Of a stretch of 64,000 bases of DNA, positions 52,684 through 61,984 are shown piece by piece. A program made the translations under genes and the position numbers. Every line of letters begins with the position of its first letter. The stretch's first letter is position 1. The notes under the pieces are model-generated. The model did not search any database. It saw nothing but the letters and a program-made list of their open reading frames with translations, and was not told where the DNA came from. The DNA comes from Pseudoflavonifractor capillosus. GTDB lineage: Bacteria; Bacillota; Clostridia; Oscillospirales; Oscillospiraceae. Location: contig NZ_JACSNZ010000006.1 of assembly GCF_016902575.1 (NCBI RefSeq), forward strand, positions 1 through 64,000, in the 5' to 3' direction.

Positions 52684-52731
52684 TGTGTTTGGAATGGTGT
52701 CATTGTACCACATTCCAAACACAAGGGGCAA
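52684..52731 (-). promoter_or_regulatory. mscS promoter within an inverted repeat
   Basis: Minus strand: TTGCCC (52726-52731), 18 bp, TACAAT (52702-52707). An inverted repeat GTGTTTGGAATG / CATTCCAAACAC (about 52685-52722) surrounds the -10, so a dimeric regulator could act here, or the RNA could form a hairpin. Confidence 0.5.
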
Positions 52732-52752
52732 GGCTCAAAAGTTTCCTATCCG

Positions 52753-52900
52753 CTTCGCAGAGTTCGTCCCCTTCGGGGACGAAGAATTGAAATACATTTT
52801 CTCCCGCGACATGTGCGTGGGAGAAAATACTTCTCGCCCTGCAAGTGTGAATTTGCCCGTCTTTGCGGGCAAACTTTGCACGCAACAGGGTGCAATTCTC
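52753..52900 (+). ncRNA. Structured repeat, copy B (candidate novel RNA)
   Basis: Homologue of 915-1062. Hairpins are at 52763-52783 (9 bp), 52796-52828 (11 bp), 52852-52873 (8 bp) and 52876-52895 (6 bp), and CCCTG (52837-52841) pairs with CAGGG (52886-52890). Stem sequences differ from copy A while pairing is kept; the pair 52806/52818 is G-U where copy A has G-C. It lies between the tuf terminator and the mscS promoter, opposite to both genes. Identity unknown. Confidence 0.6.
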
Positions 52901-52935
52901 CCTTTGAATGGCCCTGCCTTTCCCTTGGATATAAA

Positions 52936-52959
52936 AAGAGCGGCCCGAAGGCCGCTCTT
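52936..52959 (-). terminator. Terminator of the str operon
   Basis: Ten-bp arms AAGAGCGGCC / GGCCGCTCTT, CGAA loop, then TTTATATCC on the minus strand, just after tuf. Confidence 0.88.
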
Positions 52960-52976
52960 GTAGGAACAACTAAAAA

Positions 52977-54182
<1,206 letters not shown>

Positions 54183-54258
54183 TGTGAGTTTCCTCCTTAC
54201 AGATGATAAATATTGGATTCATTCATCCAGACCCATGATGGGCCTATTTTATCCTATC

Positions 54259-54290
54259 GCTGGGAAAAAATCAACAGATTTTTTCCCAGC
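54259..54290 (-). repeat. Long inverted repeat between fusA and tuf
   Basis: Fourteen-bp arms GCTGGGAAAAAATC / GATTTTTTCCCAGC with an AACA loop, in the fusA-tuf gap. A partial attenuator or RNA-processing site that adjusts EF-Tu to EF-G output is possible. Confidence 0.6.
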
Positions 54291-54301
54291 TATTAAGATT
54301 T

Positions 54302-56410
54302 TTAGTCGTCCTTACGACCACGCTGGGCAATGATCTTCTCAGCGATGTTCTTGGGGATCTCCAGATAGCTGTGGGGCTCCATAGAGTACTGGCCACGGCC
54401 CTGGGTGCGGGAACGCAGGTCGGTGGCGTAGCCAAACATCTCGGACAGAGGCACCAGAGCGTCGATCTGCTGGGCACCGGGACGAGCTTCCATGCCCAGA
54501 ATCTGGCCACGGCGGCTGTTCAGGTCACCAATGACGTCGCCCATGTAGTCCTCGGGCACGATGACGGAAACCTTCATGATGGGCTCCAGCAGGCAGGCGC
54601 CAGCCTTGCGGCAGGCCTCCTTAAAGGCCATGGAACCGGCAATCTTAAAGGCCATTTCAGAGGAGTCCACTTCGTGGTAGGAACCGAAGGTCAGGTGAAC
54701 CTTCACGTCAACCACGGGGTAGCCAGCCAGAACACCGGCCTGCATGGCGCCCTGAATACCGGCGTCAACAGCGGGGATATACTCCTTGGGAATGACACCG
54801 CCGGTGATCTCATTGAGGAACTCATAGCCCTTGCCAGGCTCGTTGGGCTCCACAGTGATGCGGACGTGGCCGTACTGGCCCTTACCGCCGGACTGACGGG
54901 CATACTTGGTGTCCTGCTCAGTGGTCTTCTTGATGGTCTCCTTGTAAGCAACCTGGGGAGCGCCCACGTTGGCCTCCACCTTGTACTCACGCAGCAGACG
55001 GTCAACAATGATCTCCAGGTGGAGCTCACCCATACCGGCGATGATGGTCTGACCAGTCTCTTCGTCGGTGTAGGTCTTAAAGGTGGGATCCTCCTCAGCC
55101 AGCTTGGCCAGGGCCAGACCCATCTTCTCCTGACCAGCCTTGGTCTTGGGCTCGATAGCCACGCGGATCACGGGCTCGGGGAACTCCATAGACTCCAGGA
55201 TGATGGGGTGGTCGTCCACACACAGGGTATCACCGGTGGTGGTGTTCTTCAGGCCCACCACGGCGGCGATATCGCCGGAGAAGACCTCCTCGATGTCCTC
55301 ACGGTGGTTGGCGTGCATCTGGAGGATGCGGCCAATGCGCTCCTTCTGCTTCTTGGTGGAGTTGAGCACGGTAGAACCAGTGGAGAGCTTACCGGAGTAC
55401 ACACGGATGAAGGACAGACGGCCCACATAGGGGTCGGTCATGATCTTAAAGGCCAGAGCGGAGAAGGGAGCGTTGTCGTCAGCGGGACGCTCGTCCTCTT
55501 CCTCGGTCTCGGGATCCACGCCCTTGATGGCGGGGATGTCCAGGGGAGAGGGCATGAAGTCCACGATGGCGTCCAGCAGCTTCTGCACGCCCTTGTTGCG
55601 GTAAGAGGTACCGCACACAACGGGAACCAGCAGGTTGTCGATGGTGCCACGGCGCAGAGCCTTGCGGATCATATCGCCGGGGATCTCCTGCTCCTCCAGA
55701 GCCATCATCATGATCTCGTCGTCGATGTCAGCACAGGCGTCCACCAGCTTGGTGCGGTACTCCTGAGCCAGCTCCATCATGTCGGCGGGGATGTCCTCCA
55801 CGCGCATGTCCTTGCCCAGATCATCATAGTACACGTCGGCCTTCATCTCCACCAGGTCGATGATGCCCTTGAAGGTATCCTCGGCGCCGATGGGCAGCTG
55901 AATGGGCACAGCGTTGCATTTGAGACGATCGTGGATCATGTGCAGCACGTTGTAGAAGTCGGCACCCATGATGTCCATCTTGTTGACGTAGATCATGCGG
56001 GGGACCTTGTAGTGGTCAGCCTGGCGCCACACAGTCTCGGACTGGGGCTCCACGCCGCCCTTGGCGCACATGACGGTGACAGAACCGTCCAGCACGCGCA
56101 GGGAGCGCTCCACCTCAACGGTGAAGTCCACGTGGCCCGGGGTGTCGATGATGTTGATACGAGTCTGGGGGAACTGCTGAGCAGAACCGCTCCAGAAACA
56201 GGTGGTAGCAGCGGAGGTGATGGTGATACCACGCTCCTGCTCCTGAGCCATCCAGTCCATGGTGGCGGTACCATCATGGGTCTCACCGATCTTGTAGTTA
56301 ACGCCGGTGTAGTACAGGATACGCTCGGTGGTGGTGGTCTTACCGGCATCGATGTGAGCCATGATGCCGATGTTGCGGGTGTTTTGCAGAGAAGTCTTTC
56401 TTGTAGCCAT
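54302..56410 (-). CDS. fusA: Elongation factor G
   Basis: Translocase GTPase, 702 residues, with P-loop [14 protein letters not shown] (17-30), [12 protein letters not shown] and domains II-V of standard EF-G length. ATG 56410 follows GGGAGGATC. Fusidic-acid and RF-type variants are not suggested. Located between rpsG and tuf as in the str operon. Confidence 0.97.
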   Translation of the reverse strand: MATRKTSLQNTRNIGIMAHIDAGKTTTTERILYYTGVNYKIGETHDGTATMDWMAQEQERGITITSAATTCFWSGSAQQFPQTRINIIDTPGHVDFTVEVERSLRVLDGSVTVMCAKGGVEPQSETVWRQADHYKVPRMIYVNKMDIMGADFYNVLHMIHDRLKCNAVPIQLPIGAEDTFKGIIDLVEMKADVYYDDLGKDMRVEDIPADMMELAQEYRTKLVDACADIDDEIMMMALEEQEIPGDMIRKALRRGTIDNLLVPVVCGTSYRNKGVQKLLDAIVDFMPSPLDIPAIKGVDPETEEEDERPADDNAPFSALAFKIMTDPYVGRLSFIRVYSGKLSTGSTVLNSTKKQKERIGRILQMHANHREDIEEVFSGDIAAVVGLKNTTTGDTLCVDDHPIILESMEFPEPVIRVAIEPKTKAGQEKMGLALAKLAEEDPTFKTYTDEETGQTIIAGMGELHLEIIVDRLLREYKVEANVGAPQVAYKETIKKTTEQDTKYARQSGGKGQYGHVRITVEPNEPGKGYEFLNEITGGVIPKEYIPAVDAGIQGAMQAGVLAGYPVVDVKVHLTFGSYHEVDSSEMAFKIAGSMAFKEACRKAGACLLEPIMKVSVIVPEDYMGDVIGDLNSRRGQILGMEARPGAQQIDALVPLSEMFGYATDLRSRTQGRGQYSMEPHSYLEIPKNIAEKIIAQRGRKDD

Positions 56411-56428
56411 ATCTCTGATCCTCCCGGA

Positions 56429-56899
56429 TTACCAGCGGTAGTGAGCGAAGGCCTTGTTGGCCTCGGCCATCTTGTGCGTGTCCTCACGCTTCTTCACGGC
56501 GGAGCCGGTGTTGTTGGCGGCGTCCATGATCTCGCCGGCCAGACGCTCCTTCATGGTCTTCTCACCGCGGTTGCGGGAGTAAGTGGTCAGCCAGCGCAGA
56601 CCCAGGGTCTGACGACGCTCGGGACGCACTTCCATGGGCACCTGGTAGGTAGAACCGCCCACACGACGGGACTTGGTCTCCAGAGAAGGCATGATGTTCT
56701 CGATGGCAGCGTTGAAAACCTCCAGGGGCTCCTGGCCGGTCTTCTCTTGAATGATGTCAAAGGCACCGTAGACGACCTTCTGGGCAACACCCTTCTTGCC
56801 GTCCAGCATGATGCTGTTAACGAGCTTAGTGACTAAGACGGAATTATACAGCGGATCGGGCAGAACCTCCCGCTTGGGTACGTTTCCTCTTCTGGGCAC
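56429..56899 (-). CDS. rpsG: 30S ribosomal protein S7
   Basis: A 156-residue primary 16S rRNA-binding protein that starts 30S head assembly. Starts with GTG at 56899 after [28 protein letters not shown] is a typical N-terminus. S7 represses its own operon in E. coli by binding the rpsL-rpsG spacer; the 179-bp spacer here is structured. Confidence 0.97.
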   Translation of the reverse strand: MPRRGNVPKREVLPDPLYNSVLVTKLVNSIMLDGKKGVAQKVVYGAFDIIQEKTGQEPLEVFNAAIENIMPSLETKSRRVGGSTYQVPMEVRPERRQTLGLRWLTTYSRNRGEKTMKERLAGEIMDAANNTGSAVKKREDTHKMAEANKAFAHYRW

Positions 56900-57078
56900 T
56901 TTGCTTCCCTCCTTCTTAATAAAATAGAATTCATAGGTACTCAGGCCCCGCTTTCGGGGCTTGTGTCATGCCTGTCCGAGGTCTACCCACATATATATGG
57001 AATAAACGCTCGGCAAGGCGCAGTTTGCCTTGCGCTGTCAGCGCAGTCAGCAATTTGGATGCACAGGTGGGTTAAGAA
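56900..57078 (-). promoter_or_regulatory. Structured rpsL-rpsG spacer
   Basis: 179 bp without a gene inside the operon. A GCCCC/GGGGC hairpin (56945-56960), a long-range ACCCAC (56985-56990) with GTGGGT (57067-57072), and inner pairs such as CAAGGC/GCCTTG (57014-57019, 57027-57032) can form. The position is that of the E. coli S7 translational operator, though no S7-site match was established. Confidence 0.5.
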
Positions 57079-57513
57079 TTACTTCTTAGCGCCGCCCTTG
57101 CCGGCCTTGGGACGCTTGGCACCGTACTTGGAACGGCCCTGCATACGGCCATTGACGCCCTGGGTATCCAGAGTGCCACGGATGATGTGGTAACGCACAC
57201 CGGGAAGGTCCTTCACACGGCCGCCGCGGATCAGCACCACGGAGTGCTCCTGCAAGTTGTGGCCAACACCGGGAATGTAGGCGGTGACCTCGTAGCCGTT
57301 GGTCAGACGCACACGGGCGATCTTACGCAGAGCGGAGTTCGGCTTCTTAGGAGTAGAAGTACGAACGGCAGTGCAGACACCGCGCTTCTGAGGGGAGGGC
57401 AGGTCAGTCTCCTTGTTCTTCAGGGTGTTCAGACCATGCTGCATGGCGGGAGAGTTGGACTTGTAGGTAGTCTTCTCACGGCCCTTGCGCACCAGTTGGT
57501 TAAAAGTAGGCAT
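57079..57513 (-). CDS. rpsL: 30S ribosomal protein S12
   Basis: A 144-residue decoding-site protein. [11 protein letters not shown] and [29 protein letters not shown] are wild type at the usual streptomycin-resistance sites. Basic C-terminal tail. ATG 57513 after AAAGGAGG. Confidence 0.97.
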   Translation of the reverse strand: MPTFNQLVRKGREKTTYKSNSPAMQHGLNTLKNKETDLPSPQKRGVCTAVRTSTPKKPNSALRKIARVRLTNGYEVTAYIPGVGHNLQEHSVVLIRGGRVKDLPGVRYHIIRGTLDTQGVNGRMQGRSKYGAKRPKAGKGGAKK

Positions 57514-57592
57514 GATTTTCCTCCTTTCAATGAATATATATTTTAACGAACTCTCCGAAGATTATTCGCTAAAACCGAAAAAATTATACGGC

Positions 57593-57832
57593 TTATACGG
57601 TCGCCGCCACTGCGGCGCCCACAGCGATGCCGCAGGCGTGTCCCAGAGCCTTCATGGTGTCTGTCCAGTGGACTTCCACCCCTTGCTCCTGGGCCTGCTG
57701 CTCCAGCGGCTGGGTGAGGGCGGGATCGGCATTGCGTGCCAGATAAATTCCCGTCGCCCGCCCCTCTTTCAGGGCCCGGCGAACCTGCTTGACGCCCACA
57801 ACCTTGCCGGCTTGTTCCAGTTTGGTCAGCAT
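57593..57832 (-). CDS. L7Ae family ribosomal protein (YbxF-like)
   Basis: A 79-residue kink-turn-binding protein of the L7Ae/L30e group, normally between rpoC and rpsL in Firmicutes (YbxF). The family motif with GVKQVRRALKEGRATGIYLARNAD lies near 13-36. ATG 57832 after AAGGAGG. Here it begins the operon directly behind a promoter, with no rpoBC before it. Confidence 0.88.
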   Translation of the reverse strand: MLTKLEQAGKVVGVKQVRRALKEGRATGIYLARNADPALTQPLEQQAQEQGVEVHWTDTMKALGHACGIAVGAAVAATV

Positions 57833-57872
57833 CCAAGCAGACCTCCTTTTTGGCATATCAGCACAATTTGGG

Positions 57873-57901
57873 ATTGTAACACAAAATTGTTCCCCCGTCA
57901 A
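57873..57901 (-). promoter_or_regulatory. str operon promoter
   Basis: TTGACG (57896-57901), 17 bp, TACAAT (57873-57878) on the minus strand, about 41 bp before the L7Ae-like gene. Confidence 0.75.
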
Positions 57902-57974
57902 GGCAAATGCCCCATATTCCTACATCTATTTTTCACTCTTTTCCCGTCATTTCCTTGTGCAATCTGTCCCCCTC

Positions 57975-58003
57975 TTGCCAAACCGCCCCCTGGAGGCTAT
58001 AAT
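57975..58003 (+). promoter_or_regulatory. gltX promoter
   Basis: TTGCCA (57975-57980), 17 bp, TATAAT (57998-58003), giving a leader of about 28 nt. Divergent from the str operon promoter. Confidence 0.8.
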
Positions 58004-58038
58004 GAGGATTACACTGTAAACTGGAGGTTTTGATTGAC

Positions 58039-59547
58039 ATGGCTCTCAATCAGCAATGGTTTGACGATATGGAGGCCCGCATCCCCCACGACGGGGTGCG
58101 CACCCGCTTTGCCCCCTCTCCCACCGGCTATATGCACGTGGGTAATCTTCGCACCGCCCTGTACACCTATCTCATTGCCCGCCACGCCGGCGGCAAGTTC
58201 ATCCTCCGCATCGAGGACACCGACCAGGGCCGTCTGGTGGAGGATGCCACCGAGATCATCTACAACACCATGCGCTCCTGCGGTCTGACCTGGGACGAAG
58301 GCCCCGATGTGGGCGGCCCCGTGGGCCCCTATATTCAGACCCAGCGCCGCTCCTTCTACGCCGAGTACGCCAAGCTGCTGGTGGAGCGTGGCCACGCCTA
58401 CTACTGCTTCTGCGATAAGCACGAGGAGGCCGAGGAGGAAGAGGAAAACTTCCAGAAGGAAGAGGACCCCTGCCGTAACCTCTCCGCCGAGGAAGTGGCC
58501 CAGCGCCTGGCGAACGGCGACCCCTATGTCATCCGCCAGCGCATCCCCCACGAGGGTCAGACCACCTTTATGGATGCCGTGTACGGGGCCATCACCGTGG
58601 ACAACGACTCCCTGGACGACCAGGTGCTGCTGAAGCGGGACGGCCTGCCCACCTACAACTTTGCCAATGTGGTGGACGACCACCTCATGGGCATCACCCA
58701 CGTGGTGCGAGGCGCCGAGTACCTCTCCTCTGCCCCCAAATACAACCTGCTGTACCAGGCCTTCGGCTGGGAGATTCCCACCTACGTCCACTGCTCCTCT
58801 GTGATGATTACCGATCCCGAGACCGGAGCCGTGCGCAAGATGTCCAAGCGCAAGGGCGACCCCTCCTATGAAGATCTCATCCAGATGGGCTACCTGTCCC
58901 AGGCCGTGGTGAACTACGTCTCCCTGCTGGGCTGGGCCCCCCACGGCGAGCTGAGCGAGCAGGAGTTCTTCACCCTGGAGGAGCTGGTGAAGGCTTTCGA
59001 GATCTCCGGCATCTCCAAGTCCCCCTCCGCCTTTGACATGGACAAGCTCAACTACTTCAACGCCACCTATCTGCGCTCCATGACCCCCGAGGCTTTCGCC
59101 CAGGTGGCCCGCCCCTACATCCGCCAGGCTGTGACCAACGAGGCCTATGACGCCGATGTCATCGCCTCCCTGCTCCAGGCCCGGTGCGAGCGTCTCACCG
59201 ACATCCCCGAGAAGGTAGACTTCTTCGATGTACTCCCTGAGTACGGCGTGGAGCTGTTCACCAATAAGAAGTCCAAGACCAACTCTGAGGTGTCCCTGGA
59301 CATGCTGGAGAAGACGGTGCCCGTCCTCTCCGCTCTGGAGAACTGGAGCCAGGAGAGCATTCACGATACCCTCATTGGCCTGGCTGAGAGCCTGGGCGTG
59401 AAAAACGCTACCCTCATGTGGCCCCTGCGCATTTCCATTGCCGGCAAGACTGTCACCCCCGGCGGCGCCGTGGAATTGTGCTACATTCTGGGCAAGGAAG
59501 AGACCCTGCGCCGCATGGAGCTGGGCATCCAGAAGCTGAAAGGCTGA
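58039..59547 (+). CDS. gltX: Glutamyl-tRNA synthetase
   Basis: A 502-residue class I synthetase. HIGH-type HVGNLRTALY (about 28-37) and KMSKRKGD motifs are present. An acidic stretch (EEAEEEEENFQKEED, about 128-143) is inserted in the connecting domain. ATG 58039 is chosen; TTG 58030 sits too close to GGAGG. With no GlnRS visible here and tRNA-Gln at 10 kb, it may also mischarge tRNA-Gln for the transamidation route. Confidence 0.94.
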   Translation: MALNQQWFDDMEARIPHDGVRTRFAPSPTGYMHVGNLRTALYTYLIARHAGGKFILRIEDTDQGRLVEDATEIIYNTMRSCGLTWDEGPDVGGPVGPYIQTQRRSFYAEYAKLLVERGHAYYCFCDKHEEAEEEEENFQKEEDPCRNLSAEEVAQRLANGDPYVIRQRIPHEGQTTFMDAVYGAITVDNDSLDDQVLLKRDGLPTYNFANVVDDHLMGITHVVRGAEYLSSAPKYNLLYQAFGWEIPTYVHCSSVMITDPETGAVRKMSKRKGDPSYEDLIQMGYLSQAVVNYVSLLGWAPHGELSEQEFFTLEELVKAFEISGISKSPSAFDMDKLNYFNATYLRSMTPEAFAQVARPYIRQAVTNEAYDADVIASLLQARCERLTDIPEKVDFFDVLPEYGVELFTNKKSKTNSEVSLDMLEKTVPVLSALENWSQESIHDTLIGLAESLGVKNATLMWPLRISIAGKTVTPGGAVELCYILGKEETLRRMELGIQKLKG

Positions 59548-59572
59548 TTCTCCTCAAATACTGAATGGCTAG

Positions 59573-59604
59573 ATGGGCCGCAAAACGAAAGTTTTGCGGC
59601 CCAT
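59573..59604 (+). terminator. Terminator of gltX
   Basis: Fourteen-bp arms ATGGGCCGCAAAAC / GTTTTGCGGCCCAT with a GAAA loop; no long U-run follows. Confidence 0.65.
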
Positions 59605-59730
59605 TCAGGATCCCCGCTTTTCCCCTTGTATCTGTCTGTTGCTTGTGGAACATTCGTCGATTTCTTAGTTTTAAGACACGCCCTAGCTACTGTGAAAAGA
59701 GACGCCGACATATATCTCTCCTGTATATTT

Positions 59731-59758
59731 TTTACATTATATTTCCGAGTATTATAAG
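59731..59758 (+). promoter_or_regulatory. Possible promoter of the transglutaminase-like gene
   Basis: TTTACA (59731-59736), 16 bp, TATAAG (59753-59758), in a distinctly AT-rich stretch about 50 bp before the gene. Confidence 0.45.
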
Positions 59759-59810
59759 AAGGCAATCTGCGATTATACGCTATGCAAACAAAATGTGGAG
59801 GGAGACGAAA

Positions 59811-60794
59811 ATGAAGAGGAGCAGCATAGTCATTGTAATTGGTGCACTGTTGGTTTTTCTCACCGCAGTTGTCTTTCAGTTGTGCTACAACACGCCCACA
59901 GAGGTGGGGCCCACAGATCGCGTGGTCTCCAGAGAGGAGTTGAGTCAGGATCCAATCTATTACACTTCGCTCTCTGAGACAGAGCAGAAAATTTATGATA
60001 CGTTGTGTGAACATGCGAAAAACTATACGGCAGGGTTCATTCAGTTTCCAGAGGCCATCAATATGGCTTCATTTCAGAACATTCAAGACGCATTTTTGGC
60101 GGATTCCCCATACGGAGGCTATACCATAGTGTTTTTCCCGATGACAGCAAACTACGTGTTTACTGCCACGCAGGGGAGTCAAGAGGATGCAGCCATGGCG
60201 GAGCAGTGTATTCTATGGGTGTATGGCTCTGCGTTCTCTCCGGACGATATGGCAGTTGAGAACAACCAGCTGCAAAATGTGGAGCAGTGTAAGCAATCCC
60301 TGGAAGAAGTAGATCCAGAAATCAAAGAGGAAACCCTGACCAAATATGAAACTGCCACCGAGAAATTGGATCAGGTGGTTTCGGAACTGCCGGAGACATT
60401 TTCCCAGATGGAAGCGGTAAAGCATTTCGTCACATGGACGAGCCAAAATTTGAATCCAATTCCCTTACAGAGGGAACCGTATCTGGATTTCAACGATATG
60501 GCAATCCATTATCAAAGTCCGTCCAGCTTGCTCTGCGTATCAAATAAGGACTCATTGTGCCTGGGGTATGCAAAGGTGTTCCAGTACTTGTGTGAGAAGG
60601 CCGGGATACGTTGTGATATTGTTCTGGGCACTCGCCGCACCAACCAGGGAGGGCACGCCATCAACAAAATCTATTTTGGTGACGAGGGGTTCTACGTCGA
60701 TGTGAGCGAACTGCGCAATGCGAATTTCATCAATTATATGACCCAGCAGAAAGCCAAGGCCTATATGGCTCCGGCCTATCCAGAACTCTTTTAG
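59811..60794 (+). CDS. Exported transglutaminase-like domain protein
   Basis: A 327-residue protein with an N-terminal membrane anchor (about 5-24) and a C-terminal transglutaminase/protease-like fold. Cys in DSLCLGYAKVFQYLCEKAGIRC (near 248), His in GGHAINKIYF and Asp in FYVDVSE form the expected triad order. It may cleave or crosslink proteins outside the cell. Base use is clearly lower in GC than its neighbours (many AAA, ATT, GAA), a possible sign of transfer. GTGGAGGGAG precedes the ATG. No partner genes. Confidence 0.75.
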   Translation: MKRSSIVIVIGALLVFLTAVVFQLCYNTPTEVGPTDRVVSREELSQDPIYYTSLSETEQKIYDTLCEHAKNYTAGFIQFPEAINMASFQNIQDAFLADSPYGGYTIVFFPMTANYVFTATQGSQEDAAMAEQCILWVYGSAFSPDDMAVENNQLQNVEQCKQSLEEVDPEIKEETLTKYETATEKLDQVVSELPETFSQMEAVKHFVTWTSQNLNPIPLQREPYLDFNDMAIHYQSPSSLLCVSNKDSLCLGYAKVFQYLCEKAGIRCDIVLGTRRTNQGGHAINKIYFGDEGFYVDVSELRNANFINYMTQQKAKAYMAPAYPELF

Positions 60795-60925
60795 TCCGAA
60801 GGGAATAACGAATGGTCTTTGGATATAACTTGGCCATCTCGCATGCTCCAGAGTGCATCGTCTGTTCTTCTCCAGTATCTTCAAGCAAACTTGCCAGTCT
60901 GGCGGGTTTTGCACCCAAAAGAACC

Positions 60926-60960
60926 ACCCCTGCTGTGACACACTTGGTCACTGCAGGGGT
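60926..60960. terminator. Bidirectional terminator
   Basis: ACCCCTGC / GCAGGGGT outer and GTGAC / GTCAC inner arms between convergent genes; T-rich tails on both strands. Confidence 0.8.
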
Positions 60961-60977
60961 ATTGTTCTTTATTGTGA

Positions 60978-61970
60978 TTACGGCCGGATGTAGTTGAGTT
61001 CCACCAGAAGATCGGTAATCTCCTCGCTGCCCTCCGGGGCGTAGGCGTAGACCACGGTATTTCCCCAGTAGAGTACTTCGTAGGTCACCCCGTCCCGGGT
61101 CAGGGTGCATCTCTCTCCTCCATTGGGGAGGGACTGGGACCATTCCTCCCGGGGCTGGGCGGTCATCTCCGGGGCGATGTCAGAACAGATCTGGTTGTAG
61201 ACCAGATCCACCGTCTCATCATCGTAGTACTCGTAGTACTCAAATCCCGCTCCATCTTTCAGGCCGGACACCACATTCCCCAGCTTTTGCTCCTCATACC
61301 GCCAGTAGGTGGTGGGGATGTTGGCGGTCTCAAATCCCGCTTCATACACCACCTCGTGCACATCGTAAAAGTCCGGCGCAACACTCTGCTGGTTGGACCA
61401 TATGGAGAACATTTGTCCCCCGCCGGTGACGATCACCACAAACATTCCCAGGAAAAACAAACCTACCAGGCCATAGACCACCAGACTTTTCCCCGTGAGA
61501 AAGGTCTTGTTCTGTCGGCGCTGTCTGTCCTCCAGTTTCTCCTCCTGGAGCGGGTCGAGGTGGTGCTTTTCCCGGTACCCTTTCCCCTGGGCCTTGATGA
61601 CCAACCCTGCCAGGAAGAGCACCACGTCCCACACCAGAAAAACCTGCCAATTCCCCCACATACCGGGAATCAAACTGGGGACAAAGGCCAAAAATGCAGG
61701 CAGGGTGCTGTAACAGTAGCGGCGGAAGAGCCGCCGTGTCTCCTCCGGGTCAGAGCTGGTCTCCATCAGCAGGGCCAGAACGGCCCGATTTCTCCGGCTT
61801 CTGGAATGGTGGCTCGAGGTGGCCGTAGGCACCCGGTCCTGCCCCTTCTGGACAAACTCCCAAAACGTCATCCCAGACAGGGCAAACAGCTCACGGCCAA
61901 TCCAGACCGTACAGTACAGATACCACGGAATCAGCAAAAACGAGAACAGTTCCAACAAAAAGATGTTCAT
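60978..61970 (-). CDS. Hypothetical membrane protein after rqcH
   Basis: Unrecognised, 330 residues. Four hydrophobic segments (near 5-27, 88-105, 109-127, 168-190), a basic cytosolic part (about 128-165), then a soluble C-terminal domain of about 135 residues that should be external. It lies 14 bp after rqcH with RBS AAGGAG and probably shares its transcript. Confidence 0.6.
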   Translation of the reverse strand: MNIFLLELFSFLLIPWYLYCTVWIGRELFALSGMTFWEFVQKGQDRVPTATSSHHSRSRRNRAVLALLMETSSDPEETRRLFRRYCYSTLPAFLAFVPSLIPGMWGNWQVFLVWDVVLFLAGLVIKAQGKGYREKHHLDPLQEEKLEDRQRRQNKTFLTGKSLVVYGLVGLFFLGMFVVIVTGGGQMFSIWSNQQSVAPDFYDVHEVVYEAGFETANIPTTYWRYEEQKLGNVVSGLKDGAGFEYYEYYDDETVDLVYNQICSDIAPEMTAQPREEWSQSLPNGGERCTLTRDGVTYEVLYWGNTVVYAYAPEGSEEITDLLVELNYIRP

Positions 61971-61984
61971 TTTCCCTTTTCTCC

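Noticed and set aside
54371-56836. Very long plus-strand open frame opposite fusA
   Set aside because: It is antisense to EF-G, has no RBS and low-complexity His/Gly/Leu/Val composition; it is a by-product of GC-rich codon bias.
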